In this document: in pieces, positions 25,019 through 36,860 of the stretch
Position numbering within the stretch: the stretch's first letter is position 1
Layout of the letters: every line of letters starts with the position of its first letter
NCBI GenBank assembly: GCA_007570785.1
Contig: ML662479.1
Coordinates: 289,670 to 353,669 of the forward strand
Reading direction: 5' to 3'
From: Antilocapra americana
Taxonomy: Eukaryota; Chordata; Mammalia; Artiodactyla; Antilocapridae
DNA length: 64,000 nt
Notes under the pieces: model-generated
What the model was told of the DNA's origin: nothing
The model's database searches: none
The model's input: the letters and a program-made list of their open reading frames with translations, nothing else
Position numbers and translations under genes: made by a program

Positions 25019-26148
25019 CTGTCGGGAGAGACAATGACAGTCCCCATCATCCCCAAGCTGGCAGCCCAGAAAGTCTGCCCGCACGGTCACCGTCCATCTG
25101 TGAGATGGCCTTTGAGTGGTGTTAGACTTGGTTTGCAGAGGCCCATGGCAGGCAGAGGGAGGGGGCTTACAGGAAGACACCAAAACCTTTCCTTCCTGAC
25201 CTTTTCCTCCAGACATGGCAGGACCACCTCTTTTCCTGACCTGCCAGCGGCGCCTTTGGTCGTTCCTCAGTTAGGGACTTTGGAGAGCTTGGACAGGATG
25301 ACCTCTAGTGACTCTTCCTGCTCCGTCATCTGTGACCATGTGTTCTAGCAGTTAGGAAGGGGGTCGCAGTAAAAGAACCCCTAAGATGGAGGTCTCAGTT
25401 TGGGCTCCCCCAGAAATAGAACTCGAGACCAGGATTCAAGGGCAAGTAGTTTATCTGAGAGGCAGCAGAGCTGGGGCGTGGGGCAGGGAAGCCAGAAAAA
25501 AGCGGGTTATCAAGTCAGTTATCACCACAGGCATTTGGGGCTTCATGCTACTGGGGGACCCTGGTGTGCGGGACCAGCTCCCCCCAGCTCACAAGAGCCT
25601 CTGCGTATCTTACCAACCCCACATACCGTGATGTCACGTTAGTAGCTTGAAGTTACCACATGGTGGGAGTGTTTATACCATGGAGATAGTAGATACTACA
25701 AATCAGGGCTTCACTTTTTTTTTTTTTAATTTTAACTTGGAGCCCTGTTGTTAAACATTTACCAACACACAGCTGTCTGACAGCCAGTATAGAAGATGCC
25801 TCAGAGTTAGGCCATCGCCAGAGTTGGGGAGCTGAAGTATTTTTACGCCAACTGTCCTTAGTCCTATTGGTTGAGGGCTGCTCCTGGGCTGGGGTGGGGG
25901 TCATTAATTGCTGATCATTTCAGCCTGCCAAGAGCAAAGCAGACTTTCACAGCCAGAGAGAGCCCCCAGGCAAAGAAACGCAGGTGCTGGCTACTGAAAG
26001 TTGTGTCATTGTGTACAGAAGGGGTGACAATGAGACACTGTCCATCGGCTACCCACGGTGCCTGCTCCAATGGGACTGTATTTATTAAGAGCCGGCCGTG
26101 GACACCGAGAAGTGTGCTCGAGGTATCAGGAAGACTACTACCGCTCAC

Positions 26149-26261
26149 CTCTGTGTCAGCTCTCTGCAGCCTGTTTAGGAAGCCCTTCCTACAAATTCGG
26201 AGGCCTTCCAAGATTCCCGTATAAGCCAGCTGGTGCATGATCAGGTGGGCGTCCTTCACGC
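26149..26261 (-). pseudogene. MYH16: MYH16 SH1-SH2 proximal exon, -5 nt
   Basis: It encodes [20 protein letters not shown] and [17 protein letters not shown], the family segment MHQL.CNGVLEGIRICRKGFPNR. The reactive-cysteine region is recognisable, but CNG has become YTG, so that cysteine is lost; the RICRKGF cysteine is kept. The exon has 113 nt against about 118 usually, so the frame shifts near its end. The acceptor is ggcag and the donor GAG|GTGAGC. Confidence 0.92.
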
Positions 26262-27601
26262 CTGCCAAGAGGGAGGGACAGGACAGGGAGTTACTACCCT
26301 GCGGTATCCGAGGCTGCTCCTTGTCTGTCAAGGATGCTGACCTGCATATCCGTGTCCTCATCTCCTCTTGTCACTGCCCAGGGGAGTCCCAGGTCCCCCA
26401 CAATTCACCTAAGGACCAAAGGCCCTCCTGAGTGTGACTCTGGCTAGACCGGCCCCACTCTGCTATACAAAGTAGCAGCTAGAACACGATCTTTGGATGA
26501 TCCATTGTTGGAGGTTCCTTCAGTGCCCTGTTCTGCCCCAGTCAACCTCAGTGATTACAAGTGGACTTAGTGTGGAGCGAACCCCAATTTCACACATCCT
26601 GAAAGCTCCCAGCTGGGAAGCATGTTCCTATGAGATACCTGATTGCTTAAACTCATGGGGGACGATACAGCAGACAAAATGCGGGGGAGGTGCCATGCAG
26701 GGTGGTCGTTAGCTTGTTCACTGCTCCTAGGGGTAGAGGGAAAGGAAGCATTATCTTGGTGTATTCCGGAGAGGTATTTGTTTAGGCTTCAATTAATTTA
26801 ACTACGATTACAATTCAGTTCTTCAGTCACACCAGCCAATTCTCAGGTACTCACAAGCCACCTGTGGTTGGTAGCTGTCGTACTGGACAGCATATTGGGC
26901 AGTGGCAGCCATACTGGACAGAAGAGAACATTCCACCATCGCAGAAAGTTCTGTTACATAGCAATGCTCTCAGAGGTCCAGGGACTTGCCCAGAGTGACA
27001 GGTTTTATAAGAAGAGGGATCCTCTGAATTCAGTGCCGGCTCACTGTAGAATCTCGCTTCTAGAAGGACTCTTAGTGCCAGTGTGGACAAATCCCTCCCC
27101 ATTTTAAACCTCCCGACTGAATCCTCCTCTTCCACTTGGGATATGGTGGGGTGGCCCACTCTGCCAGATCCTTGTGAAGTACGGAAATCATTCTATGTGC
27201 AACATCTCCCCATTGGCTGCATTTCCGTACTTGGAAACATGTTTCCAGTAATGCTCAAACTCTGTGGGAGTTGTGACCAGCCCAGACCTTAGGCACAAGA
27301 CCTTAGGCAGTGGTATTTCCACTTGCTATGTTGGCCAAGTCCCATCATCCCCTGGGTTTTCAGTCTGAAACAGGGAAGCTGGATTGGACTGTCTCTAAGG
27401 GATTTTCCTGCCCTGTGGTCTGTGGTTCTGTGCCCTCTGTAGAAGGAAATGGACCCCTTGAATGAAAGAGGTGACCAAAGGCATAGAAATGGACTCATCC
27501 TATCCTGGGCTGCGAGTTGGCAGCCAGACCACATCTCCAGTGAAAGGAAGAGTTGGGGGTACTGGCCACCAGGCAGCCTCTGGGGCAGCACCTCTACTTA
27601 C

Positions 27602-27660
27602 CCTTTAGAAGCTGGAGACAGTCATGAAGGAGGGCCCTCGTTTCCGCTTCTTGCTTCCAG
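27602..27660 (-). pseudogene. MYH16: MYH16 loop 2 exon ending in TAA
   Basis: It encodes GSKKRKRGPSFMTVSSF, a stop, then Arg. The family segment is lysine-rich loop 2 followed by SSFMTVSNFYR. The Tyr codon has become TAA (27605-27607). The acceptor (tcctcag) and donor (AGG|GTAAGT) are both good. The next exon, with the HFVRCI motif, was not found between here and 26261. Confidence 0.9.
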
Positions 27661-28413
27661 CTGAGGAAGAGAGAGAAGCTTGCTTCATGTCAGTGGCCAG
27701 CAGAGGGGCAGGCTCAGCATCAAGGATGTGTGTTCTCTGGTTTTGAAAAGGCTTGTCTGGGGACTAGCTGAGGGGGCCCCCCCACAGCTGGTAAATGAGA
27801 TCTACCAGGGAGAGGGTGAACGGGCTGCCTGTGGCATAACTATCACAAGGAGTGCCATGTGCCCTGGAGGGTCTGTGGCCCTGTGTGATTTAGGGCTGGC
27901 CTGAGGCCGCTTGCTGCTGCCGCTGCCTGAGGAGAGGAGCCAGAAGACCATCCAGAGAATTGCATGTTGGTGGTGAGCACACCTCCGAGCCCGAGAATAT
28001 TTGCAGTTCTTGTCCCTCTGAGTGGTGGACCTGTTGGGTGTTCCCCTGGGGCCACAGGGCCTCAGCACGGTAGGAGGCAGGGCTGGGCTCTGCATTTGGC
28101 GCAGACAGGAGAGCGGGAAGCAGAAAATAAGCACAGTGCATTTGGGTGTCCGCTTCTCCGAAGCAATATCGCTCCCCTTAGAGGCGGTGTGGGCCCCGTG
28201 AGTGAGTCCGCTGATGCCAGCTCCCAGGATGCATCTGCATCTCTTCATCGCAATGGCATCCGTAGACCTCTCAAGCAGTTTATTCATTCATTCGTTATTC
28301 GTTCTTTCGGTCAACAGTAATGGTTGAATAGGAAAGTTTTGTTCTCTTCTTTCTTCTTCTCCTGGTCACTAAAGGAGAAGAGAGACACTGGACTCACGAA
28401 GGGGCAGCCATAC

Positions 28414-28525
28414 CCGGGGCCTCCTCTTCTTTGATCTTTCTCCGATCCCCAGACTCGATCCAGTGACTCATTCAGGCGTCTTTGTTCTTCTCTATCCAGC
28501 CCGTGATGTTGTAACCCACCTGGAG
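28414..28525 (-). pseudogene. MYH16: MYH16 actin-binding/loop 2 exon, remnant
   Basis: Only parts of this normally ~310-nt exon are visible: VGYNITGWIEKNKD near the right end and KEEEAPG before the donor at the left end. One base is missing after the KNKD codons, giving a TGA in the original frame, and most of the segment between them is gone. The first two thirds of the exon were not recognised upstream. The donor CCCGG|GTATGG is still present. Confidence 0.75.
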
Positions 28526-29695
28526 GGGGGCAGATGCCGATGGTTACATTTCAGCCCCAGGTCCACCTTTCAGATCTCACAGCCAGATCTTCAGCCCCAT
28601 CTTCTGGGGCATGAGTTCTTGTCCCCGTCTGCAGTTTGCCTGTGTAGGGCACCCCATCTCTGAGCTGTGCCCACACACCAGGACTCCCCAGTTACTCTCT
28701 GCCAGGTGTGACCTTCTCTTGCATGTCTGGCTTTGCTGGTCACCCTGAGCCTCCCTGACCCCTGGGTCTCCTACTACCCAGGATGGCTGATCTTACTTCA
28801 GGCTCTGCAATTGGCTTTGACCCATGGAATCCTGAGCCACGTGAAGAGCTCCCTACAAGGGCATCTGTTCTCTCCTTGCTGAGAAGCTAAGAAGCACAGC
28901 ACCCCTTCCCCAGCCACACTGCCTGGTGGGAGGGGGGCTCCATCCATCCAGCATCATGGATCCAAGTCACTGGACACTCCCTGAGGTCTGGTTCTTGTTT
29001 TGCCAGGTAGTCCCAGCTGGAGAGGCAAAGAGGAAGGCACCTTTCAGCTCTTCCCCCTGAGCACAGAGAACCTAGGGATGCAGAAATGAGAAGCCAGCAC
29101 CTTTGGGCTCTCCTTCTGCTACATGGTGTACGACATTCGTCACCTCCAGGCCCCATCTTAGAGCCTTCTTGGAAGTGCACAGGCCCCCCTTGACTTGGGA
29201 TGTCCCATTGCTACCAACACGGAGCCCTCTTCATTTCCTCTTAGGGGGTGAGGTGGAGCACCGCAATTCGGCCCCAAGTCCCCTCTCCGCAGCGGAACAG
29301 TCCTTTTGGCCAGTAATGGGCATCTTCATGGCTGTGGATATCATAAAAGCTCGGCTCTGATGCCAGTCAAACAGCAGCTTTCCTGACAGCTGTGTCCTAA
29401 GCCTGCCGTTTACCCGAAGCTAAACCACAGAGGGTCAGCCAGTGCTGTGGCAAGCAGAGGCACTGACATTGACCGCGACACTGCCTGCCTCCCCCGCCAG
29501 TTACGCAAATACACCTGAGTCCTGGCTGCACTTAATTTCCCTCTTCCCCAAGAATTAGGTTTGTCATGAGTGCAAAAGCCGCTCTATCGATGTCACCTTG
29601 CTAGTTCAGGGGCCATGAACTATCAGAGGGATGAGTCAATCAACTGGGAAATAATTGATTGGGCTGATGGATTTTTTTCTTCTTAAGTGTTCTTT

Positions 29696-30178
29696 CTTTT
29701 TTTTTTTGGCCATGTTGTGAGACATGTGGGATCTCAGTTCCTTAACCAGGGATTGAACTGATGCCCCCTGCAATGGAAGTTCAGTTCAGTTCAGTCACTC
29801 AGTCGTGTCCGACTCTTTGCGACCCCACGGACTGCAGCACGCCAGGCCTCCCTGTCCATCACCAACTCCCGGAGTTTACTCAAACCCATGCCCATTGAGT
29901 CAGTGATGCCATCCAACCATCTCATCTGCTCCTCCCTCTCAATGACATTCCTGGCAACCAGGAGCCTCATGTGGGTCTAGGTTTCTTCCCACCAGAAAAA
30001 AGGAGCTCACAAGTGCCCTTAGTGACTTAATATGCCCTCTCCTGTGGAAGGTCTGGATTTCTGAAGCAGACTCCTAGAAGAGGGCAATGCTTGTTCCCCA
30101 AGCTCAAGCATGAGGGCCTTTTGGGTTCTGTGACAGCTGGACACAGAGTCTTAACCACTGGACCACAGGGAAGTCCCC
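29696..30178 (-). mobile_element. CHR-type SINE split by an ART2/BovB-type insertion
   Basis: The left part ends gccccctgcaatggaag (to 29778) and the right part resumes as gagtcttaaccactggacca to gggaagtcccct near 30178. Between them lie an ART2-type segment (29779-29945, starting with ttcagttcagttcag) and about 190 bp I cannot assign. Confidence 0.7.
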
Positions 30179-30554
30179 TCAGCCTGTTTTTGGTGACTTT
30201 TCCAGGAAGGTAAGCCTCCCATTGAAGACCCCTGGCTGTCTTGATGATAAACTTCTCTATGACGGACCCGAGGATGAATTTTGGAGGCAAGGTATAGTCT
30301 TTATTTTTTTATCTTTTTACTTTGAAATAATTTCAGGCTTGCAAGACTAGTGCAAAGCATTCCTATACACCTTTCATCCAACTTCTCCAAATGTTACTGT
30401 AAACTTTGTACAATAATGAAAACTAGGAAATCAGCATCAGTACAATACTGTGAACAGACTGTTCACATTTGGTCATCAGCCTCATTAATGTCCCTTTTTT
30501 TTATCCCTTTTATGCCGTAAGCAAACAATGCATATTATTTTTTATTTTATCTTC

Positions 30555-30790
30555 CAATTAAAAAATTTATTTTGCTGAAGTATAGTTGATTTACAATGTT
30601 CTGTTTTTTCTGCTGTATGGCAAAGAGATTCGTCATACGTATGTAGACATATTCTTTTTCATATTCTTTTCCACTATGGTTTATCACAGGATATTGCCAG
30701 TAGTTCCCTGTGCTCTACAGTAGGACCTTGTTGCTTATCAATTCTATATAAAATAGTTTGCATCTACTAATCTTATATATTCTCCAGTGA
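30555..30790 (-). mobile_element. Artiodactyl L1 3'-end fragment
   Basis: It contains gaagtatagttgatttacaa, ggtttatcacaggatattgc and ctctacagtaggaccttgtt, the reverse complement of the L1 3' UTR. Confidence 0.85.
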
Positions 30791-30844
30791 GGGCCATTTG
30801 CTAAAACATTCCATACAGTGTGATTACAAGGGAGGCTGTTAGAC

Positions 30845-30960
30845 AGCCTGGTTAAAACCTGACTCTGCCTTTCATAGGATGGCTGACCATGGACAAGTAA
30901 CTTCATTTTTTGGTGCCTCAGTGTTTCCATCTGTGAAATGGTTATAATAAATTACCCCCT
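30845..30960 (-). repeat. MIR-like old SINE
   Basis: It has aaacctgactctgc, then gacaagtaacttcat and ccatctgtgaaatggttata, the MIR pattern. Orientation is uncertain. Confidence 0.6.
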
Positions 30961-31199
30961 GCACACAGGAGCTTATGATGGTCCAGTGAGTGAAGGCATA
31001 ATATGGCCGAGCTAACAGTGGCCATTGCAGTGGATGTTACGCCGTTTTAGAGAGGAAGCTTGAGATCAGATAAACCAGAGCCATCAGCTGTGTTGCTGAT
31101 TCCCCCAAAAGCACTGGTCCCTGTGAAATCCCCTCCTGAGATGTGCTCCAGTCAGGGTCCCGACCTCTCTCCAAACCCCTCCTTTGAGAAGTGGAGTCC

Positions 31200-31367
31200 C
31201 TTTTCCAGGAGGTCGATGCCAGCCTGCAGGTCAAAGCCAAAGTCTGTGAAGATGCCCTGGATGCCCTCCCTCTTGCACTCCTGCTCCAGTGCGAACATGT
31301 GGTGGTAAACGAACCGCTGCAGCTTCTCCTTGGTGAAGTCGATGCACAGCTGCTTGAAGCTGTTGAA
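31200..31367 (-). pseudogene. MYH16: MYH16 lower 50K/relay exon, 168 nt
   Basis: It encodes [35 protein letters not shown] and [18 protein letters not shown], the family segment [25 protein letters not shown]. The frame is open and one codon is missing (EQEEYK to EQECK), giving 168 instead of 171 nt. The donor is destroyed: AAAAG is followed by GGACTC. Conserved Glu and Asn positions in the relay helix are substituted. Confidence 0.92.
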
Positions 31368-32249
31368 CTGTGGTGTGAAGATAGAAAGCGGGGGTCAGCC
31401 CAGATGCAGACAGAGCCTCCCCGGGGAGGGGAGGAGGGCTGGGCCGCCAGCAGAGCTAAAGCTGGCCAGTGTCTGGCCCGGCCCCAGATGCGTTAACACC
31501 AACTACCCAGTCTGTGCTCCCAGGCCCCATGAGAAGCCCCTCTCGGCCCCCCTCCCCATGAAGGCACAGAGCACCTCGGCCACTTGGCCCTCCTGAGCCG
31601 CCCAGTGCTGCTGCGGCACCTGGAACTCAGACTCCAGCCTCATGTGGTGCATGAACACCAACGTGGAAAGAATCATTTCCTTTCTAGGGAGAGAAATCCT
31701 TTGCGATGCTTTGTGGGGCTGACTCCCAACTCCCAACCAGGTGTGCCTTTGGATAGGTCTCTCTATCTAGTTTTTCTCATCCTCCTCTGGAGGATGAGGG
31801 GAGTTGAGGAATTTACAAGCCTTTCAATTCACTTTTTTTTAAACCAGAGACTGCTTTCTCTGAATGAAAGCCCACACGGAAGACTTATGAAAAACAGGTC
31901 TGAGGAGAGGGGCCGTTGTGATCACAGAGTCACTAGCATGGAGCATGTACGTGTGTCAGACGCTGGCTAAGCTGCATCTGCAAGAATGATCGGTGACCCC
32001 ATTAACCATGGGGACCTGGAGGTGCGTGGCATGGAAGTGGCAGAGCTGGGAGTCCAGCCCTGTTTGCCTACTGCATGCCCCACTGTTGGCACAGGCGTTT
32101 TCCTCTCTTGCCAGCCCCACCCAGCTGGCCATCGGCAGCTGCCTAGGACTCCAGGCAGCACGGTTTGAAACTCTGTCTAAGGCCCTTTCCACCTATGGAA
32201 TTAAATGATTCTATTGTAGACAGCAGCCAAATTAGCCTTCTAGAGCCTG

Positions 32250-32455
32250 AGAGAAAGTAAAAGTGAAAGTCCGCTGGGCCACATCTGACTCTTTACAACC
32301 CCGTGGACTATCCAGACCATGGAATTCTCCAGGCCAGAATACTGGAGTAGGTAGCCTTTCCCTTCTCCAGGGAATCTTCCCAACCCATGGATTGAACCCA
32401 GGTCTCCTGCATTGCAGGCAGATTCTTTACCAGCTGAGCTACCAGGGAAGCCCAA
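32250..32455 (-). mobile_element. Bov-A2 SINE
   Basis: It begins gtaaaagtgaaagtccgctg and ends gctgagctaccagggaagcc, the reverse of the tRNA-derived head. Confidence 0.9.
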
Positions 32456-32559
32456 TAGAAATGGGGCTAAATTATTTTTTTAAAACCCTAGCTGTGGCTA
32501 ACAGAAGTCCTGGAATAATAGGAGAGCAGAGCTGGAGTGTACCTTAAAGGTCATCACCT

Positions 32560-32690
32560 CTAGCCGGCTCATTTTAGAGTTGAGACAGCTGAGGCTCAGA
32601 GAGGGGTAGCAGCTGTTCGAAGGCCACACAGCTGGTTGGTGGCCAACCCGAGTCCAGAACCAGGTCTCCTGACTCCTAATCACGAAGGTA
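32560..32690 (+). repeat. MIR-like old SINE
   Basis: It shows gctgaggctcagagaggg followed by aggccacacagctggttgg. The region is diverged. Confidence 0.6.
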
Positions 32691-33118
32691 AAATCTTCCT
32701 GACCCACAGCACCCGTCTTGTGATGAGGCCTGAGTCTCATCTGTCTGGACAAGAAACGGGGGCCACCAGTGCCTTGCTGATAAATCAGCTCTCTCTCTCA
32801 AAACAGAGCTGGTTTGTAGTGTTGGCCACGTAAAGGCACCATGGACATATTATCAGCAGGTTGTCGACCAGCTCTCAGAATTCCTGAAAATTCCCCTAGT
32901 CAGCTCTGGTGAGCCAGGACAGGCCAGCTCCAGCCAGCGCACCACGCATTCTACCTGTTGTGACTTGGCACCAATATATGAAGATGGAACTTTCTGGAGA
33001 CCAGAAGCCAGAGAGCCAGGAGCAGACTGAGATTGGCTGACCTAGGTCGAAGGCGAGAAGCGAGAGAACCTTGGTGAAAAGACTTATCAAAGGAGGGAGG
33101 CTGTGACGCCAGACACGC

Positions 33119-33387
33119 CTCCAAGATCTCGAAGCCGGCGATGCCCAGCACCGCAATGAAGAACTGCCTCTGTGTCTTGGTGTCCAAGGTCTTGTTGATC
33201 CTGACCACCAGCCACCTGAACATCTTGTCGTACACGGCCGTGCCCAGGGCCCCGGTGGAGTTCTGGCACTGCTCCATGTCCCGGCCCTTCTGCACAGACT
33301 CGTTGCCTGCGTCGACCTGCAGCCTGGTGATGCCCTTCTGGAGCTCCCTGAAGTTGAGACTCATGAGGAGGGCAACTTTGTCGGCCA
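33119..33387 (-). pseudogene. MYH16: MYH16 fused motor exon (119+150 nt) with switch II
   Basis: One uninterrupted open block encodes ADKVALLMSLNFRELQKGIT through NESVQKGRDMEQC, NSTGALGTAVYDKMFRWLVV and RINKTLDTKTQRQFFIAVLG to IAGFEILE. In other sarcomeric MYH genes this is two exons of 119 and 150 nt with an intron between; here 269 nt run on without one. Switch II reads GIAGFE instead of DIAGFE, losing the Asp that binds the magnesium/phosphate site. The acceptor is good (ctcag|TGGCC). The donor reads GAG|GCGTGT, a GC in place of GT. Confidence 0.93.
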
Positions 33388-33539
33388 CTGAGCAGGGGCA
33401 GAAAAAGCAGGGGAGTGAAAGATGGTGCCCTGCCCTGGAGAACTCCAGCCCCCATCTATTGTGTTTAGAGAAGGGATTATGGGGAGAGAGGAGGAGACCC
33501 CCCCACTCCATATTGCCATTGAGAAAACAGGGGTCGGAA

Positions 33540-33975
33540 GCTGTGCCATCGATGTACAATGGAATACTCTGCAGCCATGAAAGAGAACGAGATTTCGCCA
33601 TCTGCAGCCGTGTGGCAGGCCTGGAAGGTCATTGTGGTCAGTGCAACAAGTCAGACAGCTAAAGACCACTTGTGTGAATAACAAACTAGTGAGCATTACC
33701 TGAAAGAAGCAGACTCACTGACACAGAGAACAAACTAGTGCCTGCCAGTGGGGAGAGGGAAGCGGGGAGGGGCAAGATGGAGTAGAGGAGTAAGAGGTGC
33801 GAACTATTAGGTATGAAATAAGCTACAAGGATATTGTACAGCACGGGGGATATAGCCAATATTTTAGAATAACTATAAATGGAGTATAACCTGTAAAAGT
33901 TGTGAATGACTATGTTGTACATTTGTAACATATAATATTGTACATCAACTATACTTTTGAGTAAAAAAATTTAGA
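33540..33975 (+). mobile_element. L1 3'-end fragment
   Basis: It begins caatggaatactctgcagcc (end of L1 ORF2), continues through tgcctgccagtggggaga, and ends in an A-rich stretch after catcaactatacttttgag. It is in a MYH16 intron. Confidence 0.85.
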
Positions 33976-34241
33976 AATATTGGGAAAAAAAGAGAACTGA
34001 AGTCTGAAAACGATTTCTGTACTTGCTCGCTCAAGGTCAAGCGGCAAAGCGATATAGAAACCAAAATTATGTCTCTGACTCTGTCATGCCTTTTCATGGC
34101 TCTCAACGCCTGGTATTAAGGGAAGATCCTTAGTTTACCGAGTGTCTCTGACATGCGCAGGAAGCCCTGGGGAGGCCCTAGCCTCCCCTTCCCCCCACTG
34201 CTGGCCGCCCCCTCCCGGGACAGCCCCCTCCCCACGCCTGC

Positions 34242-34365
34242 CCTCTGTGGTGTCCACCTCGGCCTGCTCCTCTCTGGGCTTCTGGCTGAACTGCATGTTG
34301 CCGAAGTGCATGATGCCCCCCAGTCAGCTTACACACGCCAGTCTTCCCAGCACATCAAAGGCCTC
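34242..34365 (-). pseudogene. MYH16: MYH16 motor exon, deletion, TGA and non-GT donor
   Basis: It encodes EAFDVLG, then a shortened unreadable stretch, then GGIMHFGNMQFSQKPREEQA and EVDTTE. The family has about 139 nt here; this copy has 124. The region for FSAEEKISIYKLT is collapsed and carries an in-frame TGA plus an extra G before GGIMHF. The donor position reads GAGG|GCAGGC, so the GT has become GC or is lost. The acceptor (tcgcag) is good. Confidence 0.88.
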
Positions 34366-35132
34366 CTGCGAGGCCAGGGCAGGGAGAGCACCAAGGAGCT
34401 CCTGGCTTCCTGTTCCGCAGGGCAGAGGCCGCCACGAGGTGGCACCAACCGGTCAAGGCGGCACGGTGTGGGCGCTGGAGGTCAGGCAGGCCCTGACCAG
34501 GGTGAGTCTTTCCTCCAAAGAGCCCAGGCCAGATGCTCTGCAAGGTGGTCCTTGTATTCATCTAACCTTCTGGCCTCAGTGTAACCATCTGCAAAATGGG
34601 GCCTGTAGGTGGTCATAGAGATAAACCAGGAATAAACAATAGGAACAGGAATAAATGGGAGACAGTGTTATAAGCCCCACTAGTACTACCGTGCAGGCTC
34701 CTTGCTAGGTCCTGAGCGAAGGAGAAGGCAAAGATGCATCAGGATTTGATTTTTTTGTCAAAAAAGAGAGTTACGCAGTATTCTAACGGAAGTCCCAGGT
34801 GCTCATCGTCACAGAGGAAGAGACAGGTGCCATGGGAACAGGTGGGATGAGAGGGTGACATCCCGCTGGGCTGGGGAGGTGGAGAAGTTATGTGGGGTAG
34901 ACCGCCCGCAAGTCCCTGTCAGGTAACAGTTCAACTCTGCAGAGAGAAACTCTGCTCACTACACAGGCTTGGGGAAAACGCTGGCTGCAACTCCAGAAGT
35001 CTCCACAGGAGAATCCAGGCTGTTGCCTGGCGACCCTGCGTGTCCCCTCGGACCCCGCCCCACCCAGTTCAGGTGGCAGTGTCTGCAGGGCCCCGGAGTT
35101 TCCCCGTCTTCCGCTGGCTATGCCCACCCACC

Positions 35133-35235
35133 CACGTCTGCAGCTCCTCCCTATCGTTCATGTTACCCACCACAGTGATGCCCTGGCTCACCCAGGGGTA
35201 CTCTTTCGGGTTGGGGACCAGCAGCAGGCTTTGTG
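35133..35235 (-). pseudogene. MYH16: MYH16 motor exon, damaged ends
   Basis: It encodes LLLVPNPKEYPWVSQGITVV and GNMNDREELQT. The family has LLLVPNPKEYHWVSQG and DNMDDREELQITD. The frame is open through the core. The acceptor side is only a weak match (cacaaag), and the donor side is degenerate (ACGTGGGTGGG) with about one codon lost. The exact boundaries are uncertain. Confidence 0.85.
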
Positions 35236-35269
35236 CAAGAAAACAGGTTAGTGGGCTGGTGATGCGTGG

Positions 35270-35481
35270 TTTCCTTTTTTTTTTTTTTTTTTAAAGATTT
35301 TTTTTTTTGATGTGGACCAGTTTTCAGTCCTTTGTTGAATTTGTCACAACATTGCTTCTGTTTTATGTTTTGTGTTTTTGGCCCTAAGGCATACAGGATC
35401 TTAGCTCCCTGACCAGGGATCGAACTCACACCCCCCACGTTGGGAGGCAAAGTCCTAACCACTGGAATGCCAGAGAAGTCC
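35270..35481 (-). mobile_element. CHR-type SINE
   Basis: It opens with a T-rich run (the reverse of the tail) and contains gatcttagctccctgaccag and ctaaccactggaatgccaga in reverse orientation. Confidence 0.8.
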
Positions 35482-36334
35482 CTTCTTTTCCATTTTTAAC
35501 CCGTATCTTTAAATGCCGCCACAACGGTGTCATTGTGACGGTTACAGAGCTGAATACAGCGTGCTCCGTGCCCCTGAGGTCACTCGGACTCATCGAGGGA
35601 CTTGAATGAGGCACAGGAGGCACGTTTGGAGTGACAGGAGGGTCTCAGGAACGCGGTTGTGCCCTTTGTCACTTGGCCTAGGACCTGGCACTTCGTAGAC
35701 AGCTAGTAGATGTTTCTGAAATAAATGGATGCACATCTTTCTCCATTCTCTCTCCTGTAAAAAGCAGGTCATGCTCAAAGGCAGAAGGTAACCCAAAGGT
35801 TGCAGCAGGCAGTAATAATCACTTGCATATAATAGGCCTAGGATGTTGTCACTTTTACAAAGAAATACACTCACTTCTATTTTCCTTCAAATATGTGCCC
35901 CTCTTATTCTGTCTTTTTCACTTTTGGAAGAGACATGGGCGCAAGAACTATTGTCCTTTCCTTTTCTCTCTACTGTTGAGACAAACCACAGCCTGAGAAG
36001 GGAGATTAATGGTTCCTGCGGCTCTGCTCCAGGGTCAGGGAGGCAGTAGGGCTTGGGGGCAGTGTGGTGAGCAGGAGAGCTGGGGCTCCATCCGAAGGGC
36101 CCACTGCCACTCAACTTCCCTGACTAGTGCCACATGCCTCTCTCTCTCTGGACCTTAGCTTCTGAGCAGGTCTGCCGTGGACAGTCGAGCAGGTCCTTGC
36201 CTGCACAAGGACATCCAGCCGAGGACGTGAATGCAGTCTGCCTGCTGAACTGTGCACAGGGTGGACTGTGTCCACATGCAGTGGTCCTGGGCTGACCTCT
36301 CTGCTGCTGTCTGAGCAAGACATGGAAAGCGTCC

Positions 36335-36556
36335 GCGCGTGCTCAGTTGCTCAGTCGTGTTTGACTCTTTGCAACCTCACGGACTGTAGCCTGTCAGGCT
36401 CCTCTATCCATGGGATTTTCCAGGCGACAATACTGGAGTGGGCTGGCTATTTGCTTTTCCAGGGGATCTTCCCAATCCAGGGATCGAACCTGCATTTTCT
36501 GCATCTCCTGAATTGGCAGGCAGATTCTTTACCACTGAGTCACTTGGGAAACTCAG
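36335..36556 (-). mobile_element. Bov-tA/Bov-A2 SINE
   Basis: It runs from gtgctcagttgctcagtcgt to accactgagtcacttgggaa, in reverse orientation. Confidence 0.9.
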
Positions 36557-36860
36557 ACAAGGAGTCGGGGGAGGAGGCAGGTGGATCTAAAGTCCTATAC
36601 CCTAGGTCTGTATCTCAACCATGGCATCTCAAATCCCCACCTGTGAAATGGGCCAGCAATGGGGTGAAGCGTCGTAAGCTATTGTGAAGGTGGGTGTGAG
36701 TAGAGCTTTGGGAAACTTCCCTGTAACGTCTTCACATAATTCTCAACTAAAGAGATTTGTGTAGAACCACAGAACCCCTCCACGCACAGGAAATTCTTTT
36801 GTTATTGGAAATAGAGGAAAAGCAGGTAACGGACAATGAGAGAGCCCTGCAGATCTTTAC

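Noticed and set aside
31503..31736. 77-codon minus-strand frame near the relay exon
   Set aside because: It has no similarity to myosin that I can see and lies in an intron; no splice sites frame it.
32951..33601. 216-codon minus-strand open frame
   Set aside because: Only 33119-33387 is myosin; the ends are intron and L1 sequence.
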